Source: Kryptolebias marmoratus (Eukaryota > Chordata > Actinopteri > Cyprinodontiformes > Rivulidae). Taken from it: DNA of 64,000 nucleotides. This document shows positions 21,600 through 32,101 of the stretch, in pieces. The position numbers and the translations under genes were made by a program. Location of the stretch: positions 3,344,358 to 3,408,357 of the forward strand of contig NC_051439.1 of the NCBI RefSeq assembly GCF_001649575.2, given 5' to 3'. Position 1 is the first letter of the stretch. Every line of letters begins with the position of its first letter. The notes beneath the pieces were generated by a model. The model worked only from the letters and a program-made list of their open reading frames with translations, was not told the origin of the DNA and ran no database searches.

Positions 21600-22330
21600 T
21601 AATAACAGATCAAATATGCCCAGCAGTTTTTAAATTCCTTTAAGAAAAAAAAAACTGTCTAATAAAGAAGTTACTGATGTGCTGATTAAACAGTGGAAAA
21701 GAGGGGGAGGCCAAATGATAGTTGAGAGACCCACTTCCACACAGAAGTGTTTGATAAAGGGCTGACTGAGCACAGCGCCGTTTAGAGTTATTAATATAAC
21801 ACAGACACCGTATCGATCCATGACACAGGCAGGGCTCAGCGCTGGAGGATATGCTCTCTCTGATATAGATTTACATATGGCCCCTGTTCGCCCATATGGA
21901 TTTAGTGGCAAAGCTCTGAGTGTTTCCAAGGATTTGACTGATTAGGGTTGTCCAACCTGCTAAACTTGGGAGTAAAGCTAGAAACAGGAGAGGAAAAAAA
22001 GAAGGTTATTTACTTTATAAAGATAGAAAGGCAGAGGGCAGAAGGCAGATTCCCAAATCAACTCTGCACATGTGGAGCGCTAAGCGGACCAGACAGGTGT
22101 CAGCGGCATCGTAAAGTCTCGCTCCCCGAGAAGCTGTCGGCGTTCAGTTAAAGTTTGAAATAATTTCCTCCGGCTCCCACAACGTGCAGCCTGTTGTTGC
22201 CATTCATCATCGTCCAGAAGACAACTCAGGAAGAAGTTCCTAATTTACGATGATTATAGACTCTGTTTGCATATAAATTACTGGTAATGATCAGAGAACC
22301 AATTTAGAGGAAGGGGATTTAAAGGACGGA
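21600..22330. other. Non-repetitive segment, possible conserved non-coding sequence
   Basis: I see none of the window's repeat families here, and GC content and word diversity are higher than in the flanks. There is no credible exon. A homeodomain-like TTATTAATAT word lies at 21789. Conservation cannot be judged from one sequence. Confidence 0.25.
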
Positions 22331-23187
22331 GCATTTTCTTTCTTTTTTTTTATCCTCTTTAAGAAGAAGCTGATCCCACGGCTAAAGTTTCCAGCCACTT
22401 TTGTATACATGATTCACGGCCTATCTTCTTTCCCCCAAAGAAGGCACGTGCAGGGGTCCAGGGATCACTGTGAATGCTTTGCCCCGCATTGTTGAACTGT
22501 TCCTTTCAGTGTATTAGAGGGGGGTGAGAGGCTCTTAGTTGCCAAAAGATGGGTCAGGCCCTTTTACTGCCAGCATCCTTCTTTCACCCAGGCCTCTGTC
22601 TCCCAGGGCAACTCTCTTTCTTGTCCTCTGCGTGTGTGTGTATATCTCTGAATGTGCGTGTTTGTGCATTCATATGTGTGTGTCTGCATGTGAGGAAGAG
22701 CACAATAGAAAGAGGAACATGAAAGGGAAGAGTAGGCTCGATGACTTGCTGCCAAACCTTCTCCGATTTCCTCTCCATGGCTAATCTGATTGGCGCTCTG
22801 ACACTAAAAGGGGAGCAGGATTGGAGGATGGCGATGACTTGGCTGGAAGTGTTTGGGATCAGGCAGGAATTTGGGCTGATATGGACCTATAGAACTCTTC
22901 TGGTTAATGATCTTGTTGATGTATCTCTATAGAGTGTTGGTTTAGAGCGTCCTCCTTGTTTCACATGAGGAGTGAAGGGCAGAGGAAGCTTTGGATTTGG
23001 GGAGGGGGGGATAAAAGGAAGAGGGGCCAGGGGAGAGACTGAGAAAACTCCATCTCCATTCACCCGATTTAGGATTACCAAGAAAAGCAGAGCGGGCTGC
23101 TGGAAAGAAAGGGAGGCAGAGGATAACGGAGAGAAAGAAAAAGAGGAACATGGGGAATTTGAGATATAGAGAGTAAACAATGAGATT

Positions 23188-23214
23188 GGGTGGGGGGAAG
23201 GGGGGGAGGGGGGG
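23188..23214 (+). other. Potential G-quadruplex
   Basis: Four runs of three or more G are separated by one- or two-base spacers (GGG-T-GGGGGG-AA-GGGGGGG-A-GGG...). Confidence 0.6.
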
Positions 23215-23689
23215 CAGAAATCTGAATCAGGTAAATCTGCTGATATGACTGCAATACATCACCTGACAAAAAGTTCAAATTACTCCCACATTTGTCTTTG
23301 GGTCAACAAAACTCAAAATGTGAGCAAAGATCTATGCTTGCTTCTGACAAAACATTTCATCCTTACCTTTAAGCTGGTTTTGAAGTTTATTGAAACTCTG
23401 GAAGCATTGAAGAACAAACCTGCTCACAGATTCTGCCCTGTTGCTCCTCCTGTTTTTCAAGACACCACTTGAGCATCACATGACAAGTCACAAAAATTAG
23501 TGTGTGCACAACCGCCTGAAAGGATACAAAACCCCAGAGCTCAACTGGCATTGTGACATCATCAGGTTTAAAACAGGATTTAAGGTAGGATCTCACTGGT
23601 CATAGGCTGTTGGAGACTCAAAACTGCAAGAAAATAGGCAAGAATTCTGAGTGTTTGTGTTTTGCATAGCCAGTTTCTGAAAGCTTGCA

Positions 23690-23745
23690 AAACTGTATTG
23701 TAGGCCGTGCACATTATTTTGTTGCCCACCTCCACCCATTTTGTA
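23690..23745 (+). repeat. Dispersed repeat family D, short fragment
   Basis: CCGTGCACATTATTTTGTTG followed by a TCCACCCA word recurs at 50552-50586. Confidence 0.45.
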
Positions 23746-23784
23746 CCCACCTTGGCAGCCACCCCAACATATAGGATTTTGTTG

Positions 23785-24300
23785 TCATTCTGAGAATCTC
23801 TAAAATTAGATGGGGAGGCAGAGCTTTTAGTTTTCAGACCTCTTTGCTGTGGAATCAGCTTCCTGTCTTTGTGACACAGACACACTTCCTGCTTTAATGC
23901 ACAGCTTAAAACACACATCTTTGAAACAGCCCACAATTAATATTTGATAGATTATTAAACTGTTTTAAACTGCCTGGCTGTACCTGTTTAGTTTTGCATG
24001 TTTTGTTATATATACTTTTAACCTTCATTATTTTTTTTACTTAGTTTTTAACTTTAATATATTTATCCATTTTTACCATTCCTTTACTGACTGACTGACT
24101 GACTGACTGAATGAATGAATGAATGAATGAATGAATGAATGAATACATTATTTGTTCCTGAGGGAAGTTAATTTGTCACAGAATTTGTTTTAAGTGTGTC
24201 TTATTTCATTGCCTTTCTGTTTTTATGTTGTTTTGAATTATTCAGCTCTTTAAGTTTCAGCTGTGTTTGAAAAGTGCTTTATAAATAAACCTGGTTTGAA
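23785..24300 (+). mobile_element. LINE 3' fragment with microsatellite insertion
   Basis: From 23793 the plus frames read ISKIRWGGRAFSFQT-like sequence and LLWNQLPVF, the C-terminal RT words also coded in the LINEs at 18900 and 61500. The 3' UTR ends near 24300 in GTGCTTTATAAATAAACCTG. Between them lies a CTGA/ATGA microsatellite (24076-24144) and TTGTTCCTGAGGGAAGTTAA. Strongly 5'-truncated. Confidence 0.7.
24076..24144. repeat. (CTGA)n(ATGA)n compound microsatellite
   Basis: About seven ACTG units pass directly into about nine AATG units. Confidence 0.95.
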
Positions 24301-24374
24301 TCTGCTAGAGTACACTTTTGAAATGAAAACAGACAGGATTTGGGCCATCTTTTTTAATAATCTGTTCCTCATCT

Positions 24375-24760
24375 GCATCTTTCATAGCCCTGGACAGTCA
24401 GGGCTGTATCTTCGGATGTTTTCTGTCAGAGGACGTCTCTCACGCAGGTGTCAAAATACAGCTCGCTCTTGAGATGAGAGCGGAAAAAATTGATAAGATT
24501 TCGAACAGTCTGCAAAACAAGATTTGCGACTATTTTGAGTTTTTTTTCACAAATTTATTGAACAGGTTCAAAACCCAAGCAATAAGATTGCGAGCGTCTT
24601 CAACTCATGAGGAGGTTGAAAACCCTCATGAACATTTCAAGACATTTTGGAAACTCCCTTGTAAATGCCATGATCGCTCATAAGGCACTATGTGCTTTCA
24701 AAGTTTCTATTGCTGCCGCCTATGTTATCTATGATAACATAAAGGTATTGACAAATTATT
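24375..24760 (+). repeat. Dispersed repeat family D, copy 1
   Basis: GGACAGTCAGGGCTGTATCTTC, TTTTCTGTCAGAGGACGTCT and GCAGGTGTCAAAATACAGCT match, with changes, TTCTGGGCTGAGTTTCAG, TTTTCTGTCATAAGAGAGCT and GCAGGTGTCCTAATATAGCC at about 50650-50720. I recognise it as a common fish repeat without knowing its class. Confidence 0.55.
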
Positions 24761-24784
24761 TAAGTGACCAATAGAACAACATAA

Positions 24785-25130
24785 CCATCCTACAGTCAGA
24801 CACACGTGGATGTTCAAACCTCATTCTTGAACAGTTTATTCGAAAATCTTCAGCTTTATCTTTACTGCTACAACAGCCATCACTCTTCTGGGATGGCTTT
24901 CCACAGGACTTTGTAACTTGACAATAGGGATTTGCTCCCATTCAGTCAAAGGAGCTTTAGTGAGGTTGAGCAATGTTGAAGAGAAATGGTGTCTGGCTCT
25001 CAAGATCTTTCATGGGCCCAAAAGCCTGAAGTGCTTCACAGCTTTTCAAAACAGTTCCTTCTGGATTTAACTTTGTGCATGGATGTGTCTTTCATGTTGA
25101 AACATGAAACAGACCTTCACCTAACTGTCT
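24785..25130 (-). pseudogene. Tc1-like transposase, C-terminal fragment
   Basis: Minus-strand translation gives, near 25120-25080, CFMFQHERHIHAQS, matching the FQHD.APVHKA catalytic region of Tc1-like transposases. After an internal deletion, near 24990-24880, it gives LTKAPLTEWEQIPIVKLQSP and VESHPRRVMAVVAV, matching the ALL.EW..IP...LQ.LVESLPRRV.AVI tail. The second catalytic aspartate is changed to E in FQHE. The central PPQSPDLNPIEHLWD segment is lost. A cut-and-paste DNA transposon fossil. Confidence 0.75.
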
Positions 25131-25529
25131 AAAATGGCTTTGCCTGCTGTACTTATACATTTTTTGTTTTCTTTACTTGAAGTAAGATGGTTAGATAGAA
25201 ACATAAAGATCTAATTCAAAAGAGTTGATAGAAACAGTGTAAATAGCTTTGAATGAAAACAGTCATTAAACAACACCTTACCTTTTATGAGTTTGTCTAC
25301 TTGAATAATTGTAGCGTCACGGCAAGAAGATAAGCGAGACATGAGGACCCAGCTTGTTGATTTTTAACAATTTTATTACAAAAGAAATATTAAGCAGAAC
25401 ATCCCAGGGATGAGACAGATCCAAATGATAGAATCTGTCTGACCTCAGGTTGTCAGAGTGCTCATTTGAACAAAACTTATCAGTCAGACATAACTTCACC
25501 CATCTCATCAGAGCTGGAAGGCCGCAGCA

Positions 25530-25700
25530 CTTATAGAATCAGAATCAAAATCAGAATCAGAATTCTTTATTTGTCATTGTGCCACGTGGATACAACAAAA
25601 TTGTGAAACAAGAAAAAAAAGAATAAAAATAGAATAAAAGCATAGAGCAGCATGACCTAACAAAAAACTGTGAATAGATATGCAGCATACAGGACAATTC
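25530..25700 (+). repeat. CAGAAT-rich dispersed repeat
   Basis: ATCAGAATCAAAATCAGAATC leads into AGAATTCTTTATTTGTCATT and ACAAAATTGTGAAACAAG. This CAGAAT...TTTATT..CATT block is a frequent fish repeat of unknown class. Confidence 0.55.
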
Positions 25701-25869
25701 GGTTATACCTAATGAGGACATCTCAGAGAGCTTATCAGTATCTTATCATGAAGTCTTATTTTTCTACAACATGGAGCAAAATAAGCAATCGTTAAACCTG
25801 ACACACTGCCCTGCACAGATTCAACACTGTTTTCCTCACTAACAATCCATATCCACGAAACTGATGAAC

Positions 25870-26110
25870 TGACAGAGTGAGTGGGAGATGAGAGGAGAGG
25901 GGGGCGAGAAGGCAGAAAGGTGAAAAAAGTTAGACGATAAAAGAAAAAAAAAGGAGGTGAAAAGCAAATGAATGAAAAAAAAAAAAAACATGCTCGCCAA
26001 TTCAGCGGAAGAAAGGAATAAGGATTAGGTGGTGTACAGATGTAGAAAAAGAGAGTGCGAGAGAAAAGAAGGGATGAAGAGTGTGGGTATAAGAGAAACA
26101 AAGACCTCAC
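25870..26110. other. Purine-rich (A/G) tract
   Basis: The plus strand is dominated by A and G with long GAGAGGAGAGG and GAAAAAAAAAAAA-like runs. At 26225 the bias flips to pyrimidines. Confidence 0.7.
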
Positions 26111-26224
26111 AGTGTTGGGAGCGCTGCTGGGCATCCTCAGAGGAAAACCGAGCAAACTCCTTTGTAGTTGGAGAGGAAGCTCCAAGTCTTCATGGATGTG
26201 TGCATTAGCCGGTCCTTGAATTGG

Positions 26225-26725
26225 TGGCTCTCAGGGGTCCCCCTTTTCTCTCTCTGAGCTCCTAGTCTATCACTTTCTCCATCTTTCAAGCTTTTTAAAA
26301 CCATCTATTTCCATTACTTTATCTCTCCGGCTTCTTATCTTTCTCTCCATCTGTCAGTCTCCACCTCTCTCTCACTCTTTCAATTTCTCTTTCTCAATCT
26401 CCCACACAAACTTTATCTCTCTCTTTCACACACGGAGAATAAACACAAAAATAGAAACAGCTGCACAAAGTAATGCACAAGTTACACAAGTGTATGTGCA
26501 CCCACACACACAGAAACACAGCCGAGTGTTTTTCTGTTTTTTTTTTTTTTTGGTTTTGTTCTCACAGGGTTTTTCTCAAACTCAAACAGGCTTTCCAACC
26601 CCGGCTTCCTAAGCAGGTCCCCAGATGCAAAGCGCTGCATCAAAACAGGCAAAGACAACTTCTCTATCTTCTTCTTCTTCCTCCTCCTCTTCACTCTCCT
26701 TTTTCTTCTTCTTAAAATACACAAA
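26225..26725. other. Pyrimidine-rich (C/T) tract
   Basis: CTCTCTCT- and CTTCTTCTTC-type runs fill much of 26240-26450 and 26655-26715. The lysine/arginine-rich minus-strand translation there is a product of this bias and not a protein. Confidence 0.7.
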
Positions 26726-27254
26726 CTGAAGGCGACAAATTACTCACAGCTGGCTCCACCTGCTCTGTCATTTTCCCATCTTTTCTGTTTTCAGATCCTC
26801 TTTATTTTTCACTTTTATCCTTTTTTGTTTGTTTCTTCATCTTGTTTTCTGTGAGGAATTTTCTTCTATCTCCATCTCTTTTTTTCTCTTGGAAGTAAAA
26901 CTCTAATATTCCAATACACAAACAAAGCCTTCCATTATTAGAAATTGCCCCGTTTCAGTGGGGTAGTCTTTAATATATTCAGGCATGCTGTAGCTCGTAT
27001 CTCAAAAGTTCTTTTTGAAATGTTTTTAAAGCCTCGTTCTTGTTACTGGTATTTTGTTTTGCTTTGAAATATACTTCATAAAATGTATTTAAACAGGAAT
27101 TCTGAAGTTAACTTAAATGTAAAAATTGTACTTGAGAATTTAAAATTAGTGTTTGTTAGAAATATTTCGTTCAATTTAGCACATTACCAAGCCAGCGTGT
27201 GAAAGTAATGAGGTCATCAGTCAAACTTGTGCAACAGTGAGTTTGTACACAGTA

Positions 27255-27670
27255 AAAAAAAATAAAATAAAAAAACTTTAGCTGTACTTGTATAGGGTAC
27301 AGGAATAAAACCTTAAACAATGATACATTTTTGTACCTTTACATGTACATTTTTGCACCTTAAGATACAAAAATATATCTTTATGTTTCAAGTACAAAAA
27401 TTTACCTTTATGTTCAGGTGCAAAAATTACCTTTATATTTGAGTACAAAAATGTACCTTTAAGCTTAAGTATCTTTATGTTGAGGTACATAAATGTACCT
27501 TTATTTTCAGGTACAAAAATTAGCCTTTGTGTTTAAGAACAGAAATATACCTTTATGTTCAAATACCAGGTACAAAAATATGTTTATGTTCAACTACAAA
27601 AAAGTACCAAATGAAAATTGGTACCAGAATAGGGTACAGCTGGGGCAACAAGCAAGTTTGTACCTTTAGT
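27255..27670. repeat. GTACC/GTACAAAAAT minisatellite-like repeat
   Basis: About ten degenerate units of roughly 26-34 bp carry GTACAAAAATGTACC and TTTATGTTCAG. Each unit core is close to palindromic (GGTACA...TGTACC). The array is bounded on both sides by AGGGTACAG (27293 and 27632). Frames through it give repetitive KLKGTF/YLNIK-type translations that are not genes. Confidence 0.75.
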
Positions 27671-28532
27671 GGCGAAAACACAACCTTCAATTCAAAGATA
27701 GAAATCATTTTTATTTACTCATTAAAGTTTATTTTAAAATACTTTGAATAAAGTATAGTGCTTCATATACAAAGGTTTTCTTCAAGTTATTTCCAGTTTA
27801 CCAGTTTACCTTTTTCCTGCATCATAAGTCTGCTTTTCCCCAATTACTTGATGCAAGACACAAAAACAACGCAGCAAAAACTACACTTGTAAAAAAGAAA
27901 ACCGTCATTCAATTTTTTAAAATTTAAAGTGGTGGTCTGAGTTTTGAAATCAGACAAAATTTAAACTTTTTTCTCCAAGTAAATAAAAAAAAAATAAGAA
28001 AAAAATCCCTCACTTCATGTTTCACAAGTACAGCCGAGTATGCCGAGAATTCCTCCAGGGAACAATCCTGACACCTTAAAGAGACGGTTTGGTTTCTTTG
28101 ATGTGAAGTTGTATGAGTTTCTTTCAATGTATTGATCACTGTTGGCAGGTCGGTTCTTTGGAGGAGCCAGCAGAAGTAACAGCAGGGAATCCCTGTGACA
28201 TAAATGTTTTCCCCCGAACAGGGACAGCAACTCATCTTTTTGCTGGCCACTTTAAAAAAGATTCACTTAAAAGAAAAAAATCTATATCATTGTAAACACT
28301 TAGAGAAATTAGTAAGTTTTAACCCCTTCTCTTTACAGTCAGAAACAAACATTCTGCCAGTGTACAAATTATATTACTGTCTGGAAAACACCTGATGCTA
28401 CTTTTACTTTTCTGTTTTAAATAATGGTTGACTCAGGAATTTAAACAAGATAACTGTCCTTATTTGCAGGTAGTCATAATATCCTTTTCACCACAATTTA
28501 AATGTTCTTTTGCAATCAGTCATACCATGACA

Positions 28533-29411
28533 TACACTCACTGGCCACTTTATTAGGTACACTTTGCTAGTACAGGGTTCGATCCCCTTTTGCCTTCAGA
28601 ACTGCCTTAATCCTTCGTGGCATAGATTCAACACGGTCCTGGTAACATTCCTCAGAGAGGCTGGTCCATATTGACTTGATAGCATCACGCAGTTGCTGCA
28701 GATTTCTTGGCTGCACATCCATGCGACTGTCCTGTTCCACCACATCCCAAGGGTGCTCTATTGCAGATTCAGTGTTATGGTGAGTTGTATTCTTTGTGCA
28801 CTTTATATTTGTGGTGTATTTTAATGTGCATGTTTAAACATTGCCATTTTGACCAGACAACATTAGGGGGAGGAAAGGGTGTTATTCATGTTGATAACGT
28901 AATACCAGGACACAACTAACAAAGTTGCGAGGACACGTTGGATTTATGTTTATTATGTTTTTAAAAATACCCCAATTTTCATGCCGGTTGTATCATTTTA
29001 TTTAGTTATATTTTTCCACTACACCTTTAAAGGCCGGTCCCTGAAAATACTGTCTGATAATGAACCGGTACATGGAGCTAAAAAGGTTGGGGACCACTGC
29101 TATTGGATTGAGATCTGGTGACTGTGGAGGCCTATCGAGTACAGTGAACTCATTGTCCTGTTCAGGAAACCAGTCTGAGGTGATTTGCACTTTGTGACAT
29201 GGCACATTGTCCTGCTGGAAGTAGCTATCAGAAGATGGGTACTCTGTGGTCATAAAGGGATGGACATGGTCAGCAACAATACTCAGGTAGGTTGTGGCGT
29301 TGACACGATGCTCAGTTGGTACTAATGGGCCCAAAGTGTGCCATTTGCGTGTAAGATTTGCGTTAATGAGCAGTTGGACAGGCGTACCTAATAAAGTTGC
29401 CGGTGAGTGTA
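28533..29411 (-). mobile_element. Tc1/mariner-superfamily element, internally deleted, with nested insertion
   Basis: Near-identical inverted termini of about 30 bp (28533-28562 and 29382-29411) share CACTCACYGG and ACTTTATTAGGTAC and are flanked by TA on both sides, the Tc1/mariner target. The minus strand encodes the transposase C-terminal half: NATTYLSIVADHVHPFM, FQQDNVPCHK (second catalytic D), PPQSPDLNPI, then after the insertion WDVVEQ, RNLQQLRDAIKSIW and ESMPRRIKAVLKAKG. The N-terminal DNA-binding region and first catalytic D are missing, so it cannot move itself. Confidence 0.88.
28764..29099. mobile_element. hAT-like non-autonomous element nested in the mariner copy
   Basis: A 336-bp block splits the mariner codons for SPDLNPI and EHPWD. 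Its right end, read inward, is CAGTGGTCCCCAACCTTTTT, a familiar hAT terminal sequence, and its left end also begins CAG. CTATTG is repeated on each side (28758-28763 and 29100-29105), a probable target duplication partly altered. Without the block and one CTATTG the transposase frame would continue. The left terminus is poorly preserved. Confidence 0.7.
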
Positions 29412-29574
29412 ATTTTACACTCAGTCATTCAAGGGATACTACAGATTTTTTGAAGTAGGGTTTTCACAGCACTTCTAGTTTGTGTCTTAAGTGTGGTAGA
29501 CAACAGAGTGATTGCAGTTTGCAAAATCAAGGAGATGATCTTCTTGATATCACGCTAACTGCTACTTAGAAGAA

Positions 29575-29800
29575 TCCTCATTTAAAAGGATAGTTCAGTT
29601 CTTTTATTAGTGGAGTTCTGTAGAAAGTTCATGAACAAGTCATATCTTACCTGTTGTAGATAGCTTTTCAAAAAACCTCAGTTTGAAGCAACAGCTTCAA
29701 CAAGCTGGTGCTATTTGTGTTTTTAATAAGCATGTAATGCAAAATTATAATTTCTGTGAAAGTATGAATACTGAGTTCGAATGACTTCTTGAAGTTTGCT
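29575..29800 (-). repeat. Dispersed repeat family B, fragment
   Basis: AAAAGGATAGTTCAGTTC, GGAGTTCTGTAGAAAGTTCA and CCTGTTGTAGATAGCTTTTC match, in reverse, words of the copies at 54345 and 57590 (GAGCTATCTACA, CACAGAACCCTCCT). Confidence 0.5.
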
Positions 29801-29814
29801 GAACAACCTGAAAC

Positions 29815-30015
29815 TGACTTGTTCAAATAAAAAGAAGCAAAATAAAAGCTAAAGCTAAAAGAAGGAAAACAGTAGCTAAGAACTAAGCAGAACAAAGCAC
29901 TAGCTAAAAGTACAAAAGCACAAGCTACAAAGTAAATGTAGCAAAATAATGGCTAAACACAGCAAAATGTTAGCTAAAAGTAGCAAAATGGTAGCTAAAA
30001 GCCGCATAAGAAGAC
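29815..30015 (-). repeat. Dispersed repeat family C, fragment in reverse
   Basis: About a dozen degenerate copies of TAGCTAAAAG and TAGCAAAAT, the reverse complement of the TTTTAGCTA core found at 2340-2650, 33420-33720 and 43305-43590. Confidence 0.65.
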
Positions 30016-30049
30016 AAAAACAGCAAATATGCAGAAGCAGATCTGAAAG

Positions 30050-30130
30050 AGAATTGAGAAAAGATTTGAGTCATTTTAAGACAGCAGCAATCCACTGTGG
30101 TCTTTGGTCAAATATGTTACACTACATTAT
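30050..30130 (+). repeat. Dispersed repeat family B, short fragment
   Basis: TTTTAAGACAGCAGCAATCC and ACTGTGGTCTTTGG match 54380-54412 and 57628-57660. Confidence 0.5.
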
Positions 30131-30680
30131 AGATTTTTATATCACATTTATTTTGCATGAGACAGTTATTTACATACATTTATTAAGTTATTTTATTTAA
30201 AACCACCTATGTTGGAACTCAGTTCATGGTTTCTTCTGACACATTCTGTCTGGGATGCAAAACAAACCATATTAAGTATACCCAAGTAACTTTTTAATAC
30301 CAGTGCAATGTGGTGTAAAAATTCATTACATATGGTTGAACGGCTATATAGTTTTTGAAGTTTTAGTTCTTTTAGATGTTAGATGTTTGCCCTTAAATAT
30401 ACTTTTTTAAATAGTGTTTAGCCTGATTCACAGACTCAAACTTCTCCATGATTCTTCAAACTGAGATTGCGCTAACTGCTGTCTGCCGCAGGGAGGACAC
30501 TGATTACTCAGAAGTACTGCATACAACCCGAATTTCCTTTAGTAGTGTTATATTTGGCTTAAAGAGCAACAGCTTTGATGCAAAACATCACAAAAGAAGT
30601 GACATATTGGTCACATAGGTTTATTGAAATTTTAGCCACTATTTTACCTGAAAAGGTATTACAAGGACTATTACAATTTC

Positions 30681-32101
30681 AACGCTATCACATTAAAACG
30701 TGATACTTATCTTATTAAAACGTGATGCGTATCTTGTTAAAACGTAATAATTATCTTGTTAAAACGTGATAGTATCTTGTTAAAACGTGATACGTATCTT
30801 ATTAAAACGTGATGCGTATCTTGTTAAAACGTAATAATTATCTTGTTTAAACGTGATGCGTATCTTGTTAAAACGTAATAATTATCTTGTTTAAACGTGA
30901 TATGTATCTTGTTAAAACGTGATAATTATCTTGTTAAAACGTGATATTTATCTTGTTAAAACGTGATANNNNNNNNNNNNNNNNNNNNNNNNNNNNNNNN
31001 NNNNNNNNNNNNNNNNNNNNNNNNNNNNNNNNNNNNNNNNNNNNNNNNNNNNNNNNNNNNNNNNNNNNNNNNNNNNNNNNNNNNNNNNNNNNNNNNNNNN
31101 NNNNNNNNNNNNNNNNNNNNNNNNNNNNNNNNNNNNNNNNNNNNNNNNNNNNNNNNNNNNNNNNNNNNNNNNNNNNNNNNNNNNNNNNNNNNNNNNNNNN
31201 NNNNNNNNNNNNNNNNNNNNNNNNNNNNNNNNNNNNNNNNNNNNNNNNNNNNNNNNNNNNNNNNNNNNNNNNNNNNNNNNNNNNNNNNNNNNNNNNNNNN
31301 NNNNNNNNNNNNNNNNNNNNNNNNNNNNNNNNNNNNNNNNNNNNNNNNNNNNNNNNNNNNNNNNNNNNNNNNNNNNNNNNNNNNNNNNNNNNNNNNNNNN
31401 NNNNNNNNNNNNNNNNNNNNNNNNNNNNNNNNNNNNNNNNNNNNNNNNNNNNNNNNNNNNNNNNNNNNNNNNNNNNNNNNNNNNNNNNNNNNNNNNNNNN
31501 NNNNNNNNNNNNNNNNNNNNNNNNNNNNNNNNNNNNNNNNNNNNNNNNNNNNNNNNNNNNNNNNNNNNNNNNNNNNNNNNNNNNNNNNNNNNNNNNNNNN
31601 NNNNNNNNNNNNNNNNNNNNNNNNNNNNNNNNNNNNNNNNNNNNNNNNNNNNNNNNNNNNNNNNNNNNNNNNNNNNNNNNNNNNNNNNNNNNNNNNNNNN
31701 NNNNNNNNNNNNNNNNNNNNNNNNNNNNNNNNNNNNNNNNNNNNNNNNNNNNNNNNNNNNNNNNNNNNNNNNNNNNNNNNNNNNNNNNNNNNNNNNNNNN
31801 NNNNGTTAGCCACTGTACTAGCCTAGCATAATACTGCCACTTCCTGGACATAAAATTATCACGTTTTAACAAGATACGTATCACGTTTAAACAAGATAAT
31901 TATCATGTTTTAACAAGATACGTATCACATTTTAACAAGATACGTATCACATTTTAACAAGATACGTATCACGTTTAAACGAGATAATTATCACGTTTTA
32001 ACAAGATACGTATCACGTTTTAACAAGATACATATCACGTTTTAACAAGATAAGTATCACGTTTGAACAAGATACGTATCACATTTTAACGTGATAGCGT
32101 T
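30681..32101. mobile_element. Foldback-like element with inverted arms of 22-bp tandem units
   Basis: The left arm (30681-30968) holds about 13 units, most of 22 bp, with core ATCTTGTTAAAACGTGAT. The right arm (about 31857-32101) holds 11 or so units in the opposite orientation (ATCACGTTTTAACAAGAT). The outer ends match: AACGCTATCAC at the left is mirrored by GTGATAGCGTT at the right. Between the arms lie an 836-N gap and about 50 bp of unique sequence (31805-31856). CAATTT occurs next to both ends and could be a target duplication. No protein is visible outside the gap. Long inverted arms built of subrepeats are the hallmark of foldback-type DNA transposons. Confidence 0.7.
30969..31804. other. 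Assembly gap, 836 N
   Basis: Unknown bases lie inside the foldback-like element. Frames reported across it are artefacts. Confidence 1.

Noticed and set aside
26482..26724. Lysine/arginine-rich minus-strand frame, possible nuclear protein
   Set aside because: It follows from the CT-rich strand bias; there is no start context and no domain.
27278..27751. Frames with repeated YLN/KLKGTF-type peptides
   Set aside because: They are translations of the GTACC minisatellite.
30934..31884. Four long open frames on both strands
   Set aside because: They consist almost wholly of unknown residues across the 836-N gap.
30681..32101. CRISPR-like array of 22-bp repeats
   Set aside because: The units are contiguous with no unique spacers, are inverted in the second arm, and the genome is eukaryotic.
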